From contig NZ_CAUHPG010000008.1 of NCBI RefSeq assembly GCF_959608125.1, forward strand, positions 1-64,000: a DNA stretch of 64,000 nucleotides, in the 5' to 3' direction. The notes under the pieces were generated by a model. The model was given only the letters and a program-made list of their open reading frames with translations. It ran no database searches and was not told the origin of the DNA. The DNA is from an uncultured Slackia sp. (GTDB taxonomy: Bacteria; Actinomycetota; Coriobacteriia; Coriobacteriales; Eggerthellaceae). Below are positions 25,415-33,892 of the stretch, one piece after another. Made by a program: the position numbers and the translations under genes. Position 1 is the first letter of the stretch. The number at the start of each line of letters is the position of its first letter.

Positions 25415-26224
25415 ATGAGCGAAATGACCATCACGAACCCCGCCGCGCAAGAGCAGCCGGGCCTCGAACTGAAGATCTTCAAACACAACCTGTCCACGCG
25501 CATCATGCATCTTTGCGTCGCGATCGGCTTCATGTACTGCGGCGTCACGGGATTGCTGCTGTTCTTCGGCGCGCCCGTGCCGCGTTCGTTCGTGGCGCTT
25601 TCCCACTGCCTGCTGGGCGTGCTGTTTATCTCGGCGCCGACGGTCTACGTCGTGGCGAACTTCCGATCGTTCAGCCGCTTCATGGGCACGATCTTCCATT
25701 ACGACAGAGACGACGTGGGCTGGATCACCGCTCCCATGGGCGGATACCTCGACCCGTACCTGTTCCGCAACAAGCCGCCGCACTACGTTCCGCCGCAGGA
25801 GAAGTACAACACCGGCCAAAAGCTTGCCGGCATCTGCCTGGTTCTCGGCGGCGTCATGCTCGCAATCACCGGCTTTTTGATGTGGGCGAATGCGGGCGAA
25901 GGTATCTTCGGCCTGGTCAAGATCAACATCGGTCCCGGCGGAACCTGGCTCATCTGGACGCTGCACTACATCATGGCCCTGCTCATGCTGGCCGTGTTCG
26001 CGGTGCATTTCTTCCTGGGAGCCATCTATAAAGAGACCAACGTGGAGTTCGGCACCATGTTCAGGGACGGCACGGCCGACTACGCGTACACGAAGAAGAA
26101 GCACGGCAAGTGGCTGCAGTCGCTCGAAGTGATTGACGAGGAAGTCGTGGAGGACACGCCCGAATACCTCGCGCAGCATCCCGAGGCGAAACAGGCCGCA
26201 GCCGGTGCGGCACAGGAGAAGTAA
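25415..26224 (+). CDS. cytochrome b subunit (FdnI/HydC type) of the hydrogenase
   Basis: This 269-residue protein is a four-helix dihaem cytochrome b of the formate-dehydrogenase gamma family. An N-terminal RIMHLCVAIGFMYCGVTG helix supplies a haem His, FLMWANAGEG and LHYIMALLMLAVFAVHFFLG supply others, and a cytoplasmic tail rich in K/E follows. It would pass electrons from the exported hydrogenase to menaquinone. It starts ten bases after hydB and its TAA overlaps the next start by one base. Confidence 0.85.
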   Translation: MSEMTITNPAAQEQPGLELKIFKHNLSTRIMHLCVAIGFMYCGVTGLLLFFGAPVPRSFVALSHCLLGVLFISAPTVYVVANFRSFSRFMGTIFHYDRDDVGWITAPMGGYLDPYLFRNKPPHYVPPQEKYNTGQKLAGICLVLGGVMLAITGFLMWANAGEGIFGLVKINIGPGGTWLIWTLHYIMALLMLAVFAVHFFLGAIYKETNVEFGTMFRDGTADYAYTKKKHGKWLQSLEVIDEEVVEDTPEYLAQHPEAKQAAAGAAQEK

Positions 26225-26865
26225 TGGCGTACCTTCTGTGCTCGGTCGCAGCGCTCGTCGTTTCGTGGGACCTTGCTGCGCCGCTCAAAAACCGCCCCGC
26301 GATCTTCTACGGGGCGGCCGCGGCGTTCTGCGCGATCCAGCTCGCCGCGCTTGTGCTGGCGCGAGATGGCGCGGTCTCGCAGGCGCTTGCCGCATTCGTC
26401 GGCAACGGGCTGCTGTCGTTCTGCCTGTTCGCCGCGGTCATGTTCACGGGGTGCTTCAAACCTGGTTCGAAGGTGCGCATGCGCCTCATGCAGGTGCGCG
26501 AACCTCTGGCGAACACCGCGTCGATCCTGGCGCTCGGACACATCCTGTTCATCGGATTCGTCCACGACATCGATCCGAGACTCGGCGCGGCATTCGTGGG
26601 CATTTGCATCATGCAGGCGGTTCTCCTGACCATCTTGGCAACCACGTCGCTTTCTTCGATCAGAGAGCGCATGGGCATGGCTCGTTGGAAGAAGACGCAC
26701 AGGCTCGCCTACGTGTTCTTCCCCGCAGCATGCATCCACGGCGTCTACGCGACGGCGGCGACGGGCGAATTCGCTCCAGGCCTCTTCTACGGCACAGCAG
26801 GCATCGCCTACGCCGCAGCGCGCCTGTACGCCTGGCGCGGCCATCGCAAGCGCCGACATCGTTAG
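26224..26865 (+). CDS. ferric-reductase-like (MsrQ-type) membrane protein
   Basis: This 213-residue protein has about six membrane segments and the ferric-reductase-like core. Histidines lie in ILALGHILFIGFVHDI and in WKKTHRLAYVFFPAACIHGVYA, positioned to bind haem b. Its start overlaps the cytochrome b stop (TAATG), so it is translationally coupled and probably part of the same electron-transfer complex. Its exact role is unknown. Confidence 0.7.
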   Translation: MAYLLCSVAALVVSWDLAAPLKNRPAIFYGAAAAFCAIQLAALVLARDGAVSQALAAFVGNGLLSFCLFAAVMFTGCFKPGSKVRMRLMQVREPLANTASILALGHILFIGFVHDIDPRLGAAFVGICIMQAVLLTILATTSLSSIRERMGMARWKKTHRLAYVFFPAACIHGVYATAATGEFAPGLFYGTAGIAYAAARLYAWRGHRKRRHR

Positions 26866-27323
26866 CGCCCCCTCAAAATCCGACCCCCATCCACCCCAGC
26901 CGCACGGAAACACCCCGTGCGGCCAGCTTCGTTTCTGCACATGGCATTAGCGACGCCTGCAACGACGGCCGCGATCAAAAGCGCTCCTCTGTGCCACGTA
27001 TCGTACGCACGGCGAATAAGGGGGTGGAATAGCCCATTGGAAACCGAGCCGTCATTTGGAGGTGGAGCCGATGAATCCGACAGACAGAGCGACCGTCGCG
27101 CCGTTCGATGACGGCAGAATCCCTGCATTTTTTCCTGGATGACGTCCGGCAAAACGACGGCGACACCCTTCCCGCCATCCAGACTACCGTGCCGAGAACG
27201 GCTCATACATCGGACGGGTCTACGACTCCCATTGCCCATGCATGGGAAACCCCGACCCCGACGAAGACCTGGCGCTTTCCCTCGGAGCCCGCTAAGCATC
27301 GAAGAGGCCCCTGCAAAAAAAAT
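26866..27323. other. intergenic region with a decayed small reading frame
   Basis: A GC hairpin (CCGCACGG / CCGTGCGG, about 26909-26933) follows the hydrogenase operon. From 27071 an ATG with GGAGG about eight bases upstream opens MNPTDRATVAPFDDGRIPAF and hits TGA at 27140. Coding-like text continues in two other frames (FLDDVRQNDGDTLPAIQ, then GSYIGRVYDSHCPCMG to 27295), suggesting a small gene of about 75 codons ruined by two shifts. I cannot assign it. Confidence 0.4.
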
Positions 27324-27363
27324 AAAGGAGTCGGACCGCCGCATTCGGCAATCCGACTCCTTT
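27324..27363. terminator. bidirectional terminator
   Basis: AAAGGAGTCGGA (27324-27335) pairs perfectly with TCCGACTCCTTT (27352-27363). On the minus strand it is followed by a long T/A tract, so it ends modD transcription. Confidence 0.8.
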
Positions 27364-27375
27364 GCGTTCGAATCA

Positions 27376-28272
27376 CTATGCCATCCGCATACGCACGCTC
27401 ATGTCGATGGGCTTGGCGGTATAGGGCGCCGTGGTGGCCAGGCCGTCGACGCCGGTTCTTGCATAATCGGCGACGTTTTTATCGTTCACGCCGCCTGCAG
27501 CCACGATCGTCAGGCGCGGGTCGATCGCGCGCAGCTGCTCCACCAGGTCGGCCAGCTCGTCGACGGCAAGCTTATCCACCTGCACGCCGTCGACGCCCGC
27601 CCACGGCACGCGGCCGCCCGATTCGGCGCACGCACGCGCGCTTTCGGCGTTCACGCGCGCAAGCTGCAGCGCGCGCTTGGCATCCACCTCGACGAACAGC
27701 TTCTTTTCGACGCATCGACGCCTGATCGCCGGCAGCTGCTCGACGAACTTCTCGAAGCCGCCCATGAACGTCAGATGATGGTCGAACACGAGCACCGTTT
27801 CCGATAGGCCCAGACGGTGAGGAAACGCCCCGCCCGCAAGAACCGCGTCGATCAGCAGGCTTTTCACGCCGGGCATGCTCTTGCGCGTGGTCAAAATCTC
27901 GCACGCGGGATTCACGGCATGGGCGGCGTCTACCATGGCGCGCGTCTTCGTGGCCACCGCCGAGCAATGATCGAACACATTCAGACACACCTTCCACGCT
28001 TGATGCAGCGCGGCGGCGCTTCCCTCCATCGTCATGAACGACTCCCCCGCCTGCAAAACATCGCCCGACGCCGCATGGCCCGTCACGCGGCACCCCAGCT
28101 TGCACGCGATACGCTCGGCGACCTCGACGCCCGCAAGCACGCACGCCTCGCGCGTGAAATACTCCATCGCTCCCTGCTGCTCGGCGACGCCCAGCGCATG
28201 GCTCGTCAAATCGAAATACGGCACGTCTTCTGCAATGATGCGGTCGATCAATTCATCGGATACGGTAACCAT
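27376..28272 (-). CDS. modD: ModD-like quinolinate phosphoribosyltransferase family protein
   Basis: This 298-residue protein belongs to the NadC fold. It has IIAEDVPYFDLTSHALG at the start, EILTTRKSMPGVKSLLIDAVLAGG (active-site region), and VDGVQVDKLAV, VAAGGVNDKNVADYARTGVDGLATT at the end. The PYFDLTS variant and KSMPG motif favour ModD, associated with molybdenum genes, over NadC, and no nadA/nadB is adjacent. The start at 28272 has an AGGGGG-like site four bases upstream. Biochemical role of ModD is not settled. Confidence 0.75.
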   Translation of the reverse strand: MVTVSDELIDRIIAEDVPYFDLTSHALGVAEQQGAMEYFTREACVLAGVEVAERIACKLGCRVTGHAASGDVLQAGESFMTMEGSAAALHQAWKVCLNVFDHCSAVATKTRAMVDAAHAVNPACEILTTRKSMPGVKSLLIDAVLAGGAFPHRLGLSETVLVFDHHLTFMGGFEKFVEQLPAIRRRCVEKKLFVEVDAKRALQLARVNAESARACAESGGRVPWAGVDGVQVDKLAVDELADLVEQLRAIDPRLTIVAAGGVNDKNVADYARTGVDGLATTAPYTAKPIDMSVRMRMA

Positions 28273-28540
28273 GAGGCCCCCTGACACACGGCGAAACGAA
28301 TACAGCGCCCCGCCCCTCCCCGAACACGGCGCGCTTCCGATGATAAACCATCCCCGCCACCCCGGCCGAAACCCGGCGCCGCCCACGCCCCTGACGTATC
28401 AAGCATCAAACGTCAAACCGACGAAAAATCCCCTTGCTACACTTCCGCGCAAGGAAGCGAACCGGCCGAGCGCAAGGGCGACGGCAGCATCGCACGCCTT
28501 CCTCGGCAGGTTCGCGGCATATCAGGGGAAGGGAGTCATC

Positions 28541-29563
28541 ATGTTCTTCTACGAGCCGCTTTCGGCGACGGCATGGGTGAGCGTCCTGCTGTATCTGGCG
28601 TTCCTCATCGGCATGAACGAGCTGTCGCGCATCAACAAATGGATCGGCGGCGCCATCTTCATCGCCCTGCCGCTCGTCTTGACCGTATTCGTCTGGCCCC
28701 ATACCGCGGTGGAAGGCACCGGCGCGGGCACGTGGTTCCAGTGGGTGAAGACGTATTCGTGCCTGGCGGGCGCCATCCTGGGCTGGCTGATCGTCTACTT
28801 CCCCGCCTTCCAGAAGAAATACATCGTCTGCATTCCGCCCGTCATCTTCGCCATCAACATCCTCGAGGCCTGCATTCGCGACTTCCAGCTCGCAGGCGTC
28901 AACGGCATCGTCGACGGCTACATGGTAGTCGGCGGCCCGTGGAACATCATCAACGGCATCGCGGGCATCCTGAACGCGCTGTGCATCTGCGGCTTCTTCG
29001 GCATCATCGTCAGCCGCGGCAAGAAGAAGGATTTCGTCTGGCCCGACCAGCTGTGGTTCTGGATCATCGGCTACGACCTGTGGAACTTCGCCTACACCTA
29101 CAACAGCGTCTCCGACCGCTCGATGTATTGCGGCCTGGTGCTTCTGGCCGCCTGCACTATCCCCGCGTTCTTCATCAAGCGCGGCGCCTACGCGCAGCAT
29201 CGCGTCCGCACGCTTGCCGTGAACATGATCATCACCATGACGATTCCTTGGTTCTACCTGCATCCGGCCTTCGTCGTGCACTCCACGAACGCCCCGGCGG
29301 CGCACATGACGATCTCGGTCATCGCCCTGCTGTTCAACATCGGCGTATTCGTCTACCAGGCATACACGATCATCAAGAAGAGGCGCAACCCGTTCAAGCA
29401 GGAGCTCTACATCGACAACCCCGGATTCCGCAAGGTGTACCTCGAGAACATCGACGTTCCCGAAGATCGGCGCGAAGCGGCCTTGGCCAATCTGGAAGAG
29501 TTCGGCTACGAAGCGGCTTGGGATAAGAAAGGCCGCGTCGACACCATGGTCACGCGTCCGTAA
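28541..29563 (+). CDS. DUF5692-type multi-pass membrane protein (copy 1)
   Basis: This 340-residue membrane protein has about nine hydrophobic helices (LLYLAFLIGM, AIFIALPLVLTVFVWP, LAGAILGWLIVYFP, CIPPVIFAINILEACIRD and others). It contains the recurrent motif WFWIIGYDLWNFAYTYNSVSDRS, shared with the next gene. The C-terminal about 60 residues are soluble (KQELYIDNPGFRKVYLENI). The start at 28541 has AAGGGAG five bases upstream. Function is unknown. It is followed 66 bp later by a clear paralogue and then a TetR gene. Confidence 0.75.
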   Translation: MFFYEPLSATAWVSVLLYLAFLIGMNELSRINKWIGGAIFIALPLVLTVFVWPHTAVEGTGAGTWFQWVKTYSCLAGAILGWLIVYFPAFQKKYIVCIPPVIFAINILEACIRDFQLAGVNGIVDGYMVVGGPWNIINGIAGILNALCICGFFGIIVSRGKKKDFVWPDQLWFWIIGYDLWNFAYTYNSVSDRSMYCGLVLLAACTIPAFFIKRGAYAQHRVRTLAVNMIITMTIPWFYLHPAFVVHSTNAPAAHMTISVIALLFNIGVFVYQAYTIIKKRRNPFKQELYIDNPGFRKVYLENIDVPEDRREAALANLEEFGYEAAWDKKGRVDTMVTRP

Positions 29564-29629
29564 CGTCCGCAGCTTATGCGCCGCCGCAGCAGCGTGCGCG
29601 GCGGCGCCCACGACCCGAGGAGGGACCCC

Positions 29630-30589
29630 ATGGGCATCCTGTACCAAGCATCCGACCCTCTGGTATGGGCGATCTGGCTTTTCGTCGTGTTCGCCCTCAT
29701 GGCTTTCAACGAGTTCGGCCGCACGAGCGTCTGGGGCGGCGTGGCCCTGTTCATCGTCGCGCCGATCGTCATGTCGATCTTCGTCTGGCCCGTCACCGCG
29801 GCGCCTGACAACGGCTACGGCACCGGCAATTGGTTCAACTGGGCGAAAACCTATTCGGCGCTGGCCGGATGCGTCGGCTTCATGGCGCTGCGCTTCGTGA
29901 CATGGCGCGGCTCCGACGGCTGCGTGCATCATCTGTACGAAAAGCGATGGGCGCTGTGCTTCCCGCCGCTGATCTTGGCCATCAACATCGCCGAAGCCGT
30001 CGTGCGCGACCTGCAGATGTATAGCTTCGGGCTTTGGGACGGCGCGGTCGTCGACCACGTGTGGATGATTTCGGGGCCGTGGAACATCATGAACGCTATC
30101 GCCGGCATCCTGAACATCGTCACCATCTGCGGCTGGTTCGGCATCTTCATCTCGAAGGACAAATCGCGCGACATGATCTGGCCCGACATGATCTGGATGT
30201 GGATCATCGCCTACGACCTGTGGAACTTCGCCTACACCTACAACTGCATGTCGGACCATTCCACCTACACGGGCCTGGCCCTGCTGATCGCCTGCACCGT
30301 GCCCACCTTCTTCACGAAGCGCGGCGCGTGGCTTCAGCATCGAGCCCAGACGCTGGGGCTCTACGCCATGTTCGCTATGGCCGTCCCGCAGTTCTACACC
30401 TTCGCCGAGATCCCCACGACCCACAACCCCACCGCGTTTTTCGTCGTGAGCCTCGTGGCCCTGACATCCAACGTGGCGCTGGCCGCCTACCAGCTGCACC
30501 GAATCCGTACACAGCGCCTTAACCCGCTCAAAGACGAACTCTATACTGACGCCAAGAGCTATCGAGAGGTCGTCGAAGAGAACCGTTGA
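29630..30589 (+). CDS. DUF5692-type multi-pass membrane protein (copy 2)
   Basis: This 319-residue protein is a paralogue of the preceding gene. Shared blocks include EAVVRDLQMYSFGLW (compare EACIRDFQLAGVNG), SGPWNIMNAIAGILN, IWMWIIAYDLWNFAYTYNCMSDHS and NPLKDELYTDAKSYREVV. It has about nine membrane helices and lacks the longer C-terminal tail of copy 1. The start at 29630 has GGAGGG five bases upstream. The tandem arrangement suggests a heteromeric complex or recent duplication. Confidence 0.75.
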   Translation: MGILYQASDPLVWAIWLFVVFALMAFNEFGRTSVWGGVALFIVAPIVMSIFVWPVTAAPDNGYGTGNWFNWAKTYSALAGCVGFMALRFVTWRGSDGCVHHLYEKRWALCFPPLILAINIAEAVVRDLQMYSFGLWDGAVVDHVWMISGPWNIMNAIAGILNIVTICGWFGIFISKDKSRDMIWPDMIWMWIIAYDLWNFAYTYNCMSDHSTYTGLALLIACTVPTFFTKRGAWLQHRAQTLGLYAMFAMAVPQFYTFAEIPTTHNPTAFFVVSLVALTSNVALAAYQLHRIRTQRLNPLKDELYTDAKSYREVVEENR

Positions 30590-30660
30590 TCGGCAGCGAA
30601 CGCCGTTGCCGGCATGATGCGGAAGGCGCGGCGGCTTCATGGGAGAGCGAAGGAGCCGTC

Positions 30661-31365
30661 ATGCGTGCCAGAACAAGCGCGGCCATGCCGGAATTCGATC
30701 CTGACCTGCCGCACCCCGTTACGCGGCAGGTCAGGCGCAGTGCGCGGCTGAACGGAGCGGCCGGCGACATCATGCTGGCCGCGCGCGAGCTGTACGAAAC
30801 CGAAGGGGTGGCCGCCACGAGCATGGCCGCGATCGCGCGCAAGGCGGGCGTGGCGCGCAGCCTCGTGTACTACTATTTCCCCGACAAGCAGGCCGTCACC
30901 GACGCCGTGCTCGACGACTACCTCGAAGACCTGCTGGAAAGCGTGTCCACCTGGAACGAGCTACGCGTCTTCGGCGACATGCCAGCCGAACTGAAGAACT
31001 GCGTGTCGGCGTTCCGACGCACGCTCTACACCGCGTCGGGCAAGCCGCGCCCTATGTTCGCCGTGCTGGAAGAGCTGGGCCTGCGCGATCGGTTCGCCAC
31101 GCAGGCCGTCCGCGAGGTCGTGGCCTGCATCCAGGATTACATCGTGTCCGAATACACCGCATATCGCACCATCGAAATCCGCTTGGTTCCCGAAACGTTC
31201 GGGCTTCTGCTTTTCGGGCTGGCGGGCATGATGAAGGCGAAACCCGACATCACCGACGAAGAGCTCGCCGAACTGATCGTGCAGACGCTTCGCCTTGACA
31301 TGACGGTGCTCGACCCGCCGCCGTGGCCCGAGCACCCCGACGCGCCCGTCCTGCAGGCAAGCTAG
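30661..31365 (+). CDS. TetR/AcrR-family regulator
   Basis: The 234-residue protein has a TetR HTH at about 30-75 (ELYETEGVAATSMAAIARKAG, VARSLVYYYFPDKQ) and an all-helical ligand-binding C-terminus (QTLRLDMTVLDPPPWPEHPD). The start at 30661 has AAGGAG five bases upstream. It follows the two DUF5692 genes in the same direction and is their likely regulator. Its stop overlaps the convergent ArsR stop by 4 bp. Confidence 0.85.
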   Translation: MRARTSAAMPEFDPDLPHPVTRQVRRSARLNGAAGDIMLAARELYETEGVAATSMAAIARKAGVARSLVYYYFPDKQAVTDAVLDDYLEDLLESVSTWNELRVFGDMPAELKNCVSAFRRTLYTASGKPRPMFAVLEELGLRDRFATQAVREVVACIQDYIVSEYTAYRTIEIRLVPETFGLLLFGLAGMMKAKPDITDEELAELIVQTLRLDMTVLDPPPWPEHPDAPVLQAS

Positions 31366-31709
31366 GCGCTGCAGAAATCGCGGCGCACCTGCTCCATCAA
31401 GCGGGCGATCCGCTCATCGGCCAGGGCATATGCCACGTGCTGCCCCTGCTTTTCCGACGACAGAATCCCCGCCGCCTTCAATGCGGCCAGATGCTGCGAC
31501 AGGCCCGGCAGCGAAATGCCCGGAACATGCTCGGCGATCTGCGCCACCATGCGCGGCCCGTCGAGCAGCGAGCAGACGATCAACAGGCGCTTCTGGTTCG
31601 ACAGCGCCTTGAACAGGGCCGCCACCTGGGCCGCATGCTCCTCGAGCTGCACCGCATCGGATCCCGCCGCGCATCCGGCCGCATCGTCGGCTCGTTCTTG
31701 CTTCGACAT
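31362..31709 (-). CDS. ArsR-family repressor
   Basis: This 115-residue ArsR winged-HTH protein has LFKALSNQKRLLIVCSLL, then HVPGISLPGLSQHLAALKAAG (recognition helix) and GQHVAYALADERI. There is no classic ELCVCDL metal site, so the inducer is unclear; three Cys are present near the ends (CAAG, IVCSLL, DFCSA). It lies 75 bp downstream of the polyferredoxin gene on the same strand and probably autoregulates that pair through the dyad at 32672-32687. Confidence 0.8.
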   Translation of the reverse strand: MSKQERADDAAGCAAGSDAVQLEEHAAQVAALFKALSNQKRLLIVCSLLDGPRMVAQIAEHVPGISLPGLSQHLAALKAAGILSSEKQGQHVAYALADERIARLMEQVRRDFCSA

Positions 31710-31783
31710 ATCCGTATCCTTCTCCTTTCCCCAAGCAGCCCTTCCCGCGCCCCGATCGAGGCTGCGGGAAGGGCCGCGCTCGT

Positions 31784-32644
31784 TTATTCGATATTGCATC
31801 CCGCTTCGCAGCCGGCGCCGCGTCCTGCGCCGCATCCGGCGCACGAAGAACCCTTCGCGCGAGCGGACGAAATCAGCTGCGTCATCGTTCCCATGGGGCA
31901 GAACACGCACCACGAACGCGGCCTGAACAGCAGCATGGAGAACAGGCCGATCACCGTCGACGTCAGCATGACGCCGTAGAATCCGAAGGCGAACTGCGCC
32001 ACGCCCGGCGCCACCGCGACCGGGTAGGCCCAATGCCACGGCAGCTGGAACGTCCACAGCAGCTGCACCGTGGTGCCGAGCTCCTGCGAGCCGGTCAGAA
32101 CAAGCCAGGTCACCACCAGCATATTAATGAACATGACCATGAAAAACGTCAGGAACCCGTAGCGAAACGCCTTGCTGCGGATCCAGCGCGGCAGCGCGAC
32201 CCTGCGCGAGATGCCGAATCGCTCGCCCAGAAGATCGAGGAACTGGCCGCGGTCGCAGTAGCGGTTGCAGTACAGCTTGCCCTTGCCCGCCGCCGCGAAG
32301 ATCAACGGAAGGAAGAAGAACAGCAGGCCGATCCACGCGAAGAGGATGTTGAAGAATCCCAAGGTCAGATAGATCGGCGTGACAACGTAGAGGTGGTCGT
32401 GCCATTTGCGCTCGCGCTTGACGGGCTTGGGACGCGGCTTGCCCGGGTCGCGCTTCTCATCCGTCTTCTCGATCGAAACGACCTCGGCAGGACACACCTT
32501 CGCGCACGTGCCGCATCCGACGCATCGGTCGGGATCGACCACGGCGAACCTGCCGTCCGGCACCGATATCGCAGAAAACGGACAGGTCTTCGCACACGTT
32601 CCGCACGCGACGCATTCATGTCCCACAACAGCACGCTTCGCCAT
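31784..32644 (-). CDS. membrane-bound polyferredoxin (NapH/YccM-like)
   Basis: Two [4Fe-4S] motifs open the protein (CVACGTCAKTCP, CVGCGTCAKVCP). Then come membrane helices (VTPIYLTLGFFNILFAWIGL, FLTFFMVMFINMLVV and more), a YCNRYCDRGQF loop, and CVFCPMGTMTQ as in NapH-type quinol-linked ferredoxins. The last 20 residues are Cys/Gly-rich (CAGCGAGRGAGC), suggesting another metal site. The third of three ATGs (32644) is best placed after GAAGGGG. The ArsR gene follows. Likely an electron-transfer protein between quinone and cytoplasmic iron-sulfur partners. Confidence 0.75.
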   Translation of the reverse strand: MAKRAVVGHECVACGTCAKTCPFSAISVPDGRFAVVDPDRCVGCGTCAKVCPAEVVSIEKTDEKRDPGKPRPKPVKRERKWHDHLYVVTPIYLTLGFFNILFAWIGLLFFFLPLIFAAAGKGKLYCNRYCDRGQFLDLLGERFGISRRVALPRWIRSKAFRYGFLTFFMVMFINMLVVTWLVLTGSQELGTTVQLLWTFQLPWHWAYPVAVAPGVAQFAFGFYGVMLTSTVIGLFSMLLFRPRSWCVFCPMGTMTQLISSARAKGSSCAGCGAGRGAGCEAGCNIE

Positions 32645-32671
32645 CATCATCCCCTTCTTGTTTGTAAGTAT

Positions 32672-32687
32672 TTAAGCAATTACTTAA
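32672..32687 (-). promoter_or_regulatory. dyad, probable ArsR operator
   Basis: TTAAG at 32672-32676 and CTTAA at 32683-32687 form an inverted repeat with a six-base AT-rich spacer, 28 bp upstream of the polyferredoxin start. ArsR-family operators have this layout, and an ArsR gene ends the operon. Confidence 0.55.
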
Positions 32688-32729
32688 TTGTATGGGAACG
32701 AATGATATCCAAGCACGTCAAGTTTGGCA

Positions 32730-32790
32730 ATAAAAAATAACGGCGGCCGCGACGCATCGAAACCGTTTTGTTCGACGCATCGCGGCCGCC
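32730..32790 (-). terminator. terminator of the WYL-regulator gene
   Basis: A roughly 20-bp GC-rich stem with two wobble/mismatch positions (32742-32761 against 32771-32790) is followed on the minus strand by a T-rich tract (plus-strand ATAAAAAATAA at 32730-32740). It ends the gene at 32813-33799. Confidence 0.8.
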
Positions 32791-32812
32791 CCCGTGAATG
32801 CCTTGGAGACGC

Positions 32813-33799
32813 CTACTCTTCCAGCAGACTGCGCAGGTACGCGCGATATTCGTCGACCAGGTTCTGGGGACCCGCGATCGTCACCGCCCCGCCCATGCCT
32901 GCGACCCATCCGAAGAATTGCTGGCTCACGCATACCCTGACGTTGGCCAGGGCGCTTTCGTCCTCCTGCGCCTCGGTCGAAACCACCGCAGCGCCGAAAC
33001 GGTCGGTGATGATTTCGAGCTTGCTGGGCGCAGCCTTCAGCACGGCCTGCTGCTCGTTGCCTGTGAAGCGACCGAAAATCGCGACCGTACCGTCCTCGGG
33101 CTTGTAGCTCTTCACCGCGTCATTGTCAGCGGCGGGCTCATCTTCCAGAACGGCGAAATTCTTCATGCGGTCGAGGCGATACTCGACGATCATGGCGTGC
33201 TCGTCGCTATAGGCCGAAAGGTAATAGAATCCGTTGTCGTAGGAAACGGCGACGGGCGTGACAACGCGCGGTTCTCCCTGGTGCGCGGCACGGCGCTTGC
33301 CGTCGGCCCCCATATACATGTAGACGAAAGACACCTTGCATTTCAGGCGAATGGCCTCGTGAACAGCGTCGACCGTTTTCAAGACGCATTCGTGAGACGT
33401 TTTGACGCGGCCGACCACATGGATGGTGCGATTGAGCTTCGGGCGGTCGAGCTTCATCGCCAGGGTCTTCACCTTGTCGATCAGAAGCTTCGCCTGCCTG
33501 TCGCTGATAGCGCGGCATGACTGCACGGCGTCTGCGATCAGCATGAGCTCGGCGGCGCTCAGATTACGCGTGTCCAGACCGTATTCCACGGGATTGCGCT
33601 GGTAGGTTTTGACATCGACGCCGAACTCGCGCAGCGTCTTGATATCCTTGTAAACGCTCTTACGCTCGGCGCTTACCTTGTATTCGCCGAGACGCTCGAT
33701 GATGCCTGCCATGGTCACGCCATGTTCGGCATCGGTCTCCTCTTGAAGAATCTTGAGCAGGTACAAAACCTTGATTTTCGAGGTTTTATTATTCGCCAT
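32813..33799 (-). CDS. WYL-domain transcriptional regulator
   Basis: The 328-residue protein has an N-terminal winged HTH (KIKVLYLLKILQEETDAEHG, ERKSVYKDIKTLREFGVDV). A WYL-type domain follows (KCKVSFVYMYM, RVVTPVAVSYDNGFYYLSAYS, MIVEYRLDRMKN) and then a C-terminal WCX extension. Such regulators sense nucleic-acid or small-ligand signals in stress and defence. It is monocistronic, with its own terminator. Confidence 0.85.
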   Translation of the reverse strand: MANNKTSKIKVLYLLKILQEETDAEHGVTMAGIIERLGEYKVSAERKSVYKDIKTLREFGVDVKTYQRNPVEYGLDTRNLSAAELMLIADAVQSCRAISDRQAKLLIDKVKTLAMKLDRPKLNRTIHVVGRVKTSHECVLKTVDAVHEAIRLKCKVSFVYMYMGADGKRRAAHQGEPRVVTPVAVSYDNGFYYLSAYSDEHAMIVEYRLDRMKNFAVLEDEPAADNDAVKSYKPEDGTVAIFGRFTGNEQQAVLKAAPSKLEIITDRFGAAVVSTEAQEDESALANVRVCVSQQFFGWVAGMGGAVTIAGPQNLVDEYRAYLRSLLEE

Positions 33800-33892
33800 G
33801 ATTCACGCAGCTTTCCTTAACGGGCTTATGCCAAGCCCGCATTCTAACAGACGAAGAACCGATGGTCTGCACCATAGCCGCACTCGTGTAAA

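Noticed and set aside
23519..26179. 886-codon open frame opposite the hydrogenase operon
   Set aside because: It is the antisense shadow of four well-supported genes with high-GC third positions; no ribosome binding site or domain.
27376..28272. nadC (quinolinate phosphoribosyltransferase)
   Set aside because: Motif variants favour ModD and no other NAD-synthesis genes are adjacent, though the fold is shared.
28406..30640. 744-codon minus-strand frame across the DUF5692 genes
   Set aside because: Asp/Arg/Val-rich shadow; real paralogous membrane genes are on the plus strand.
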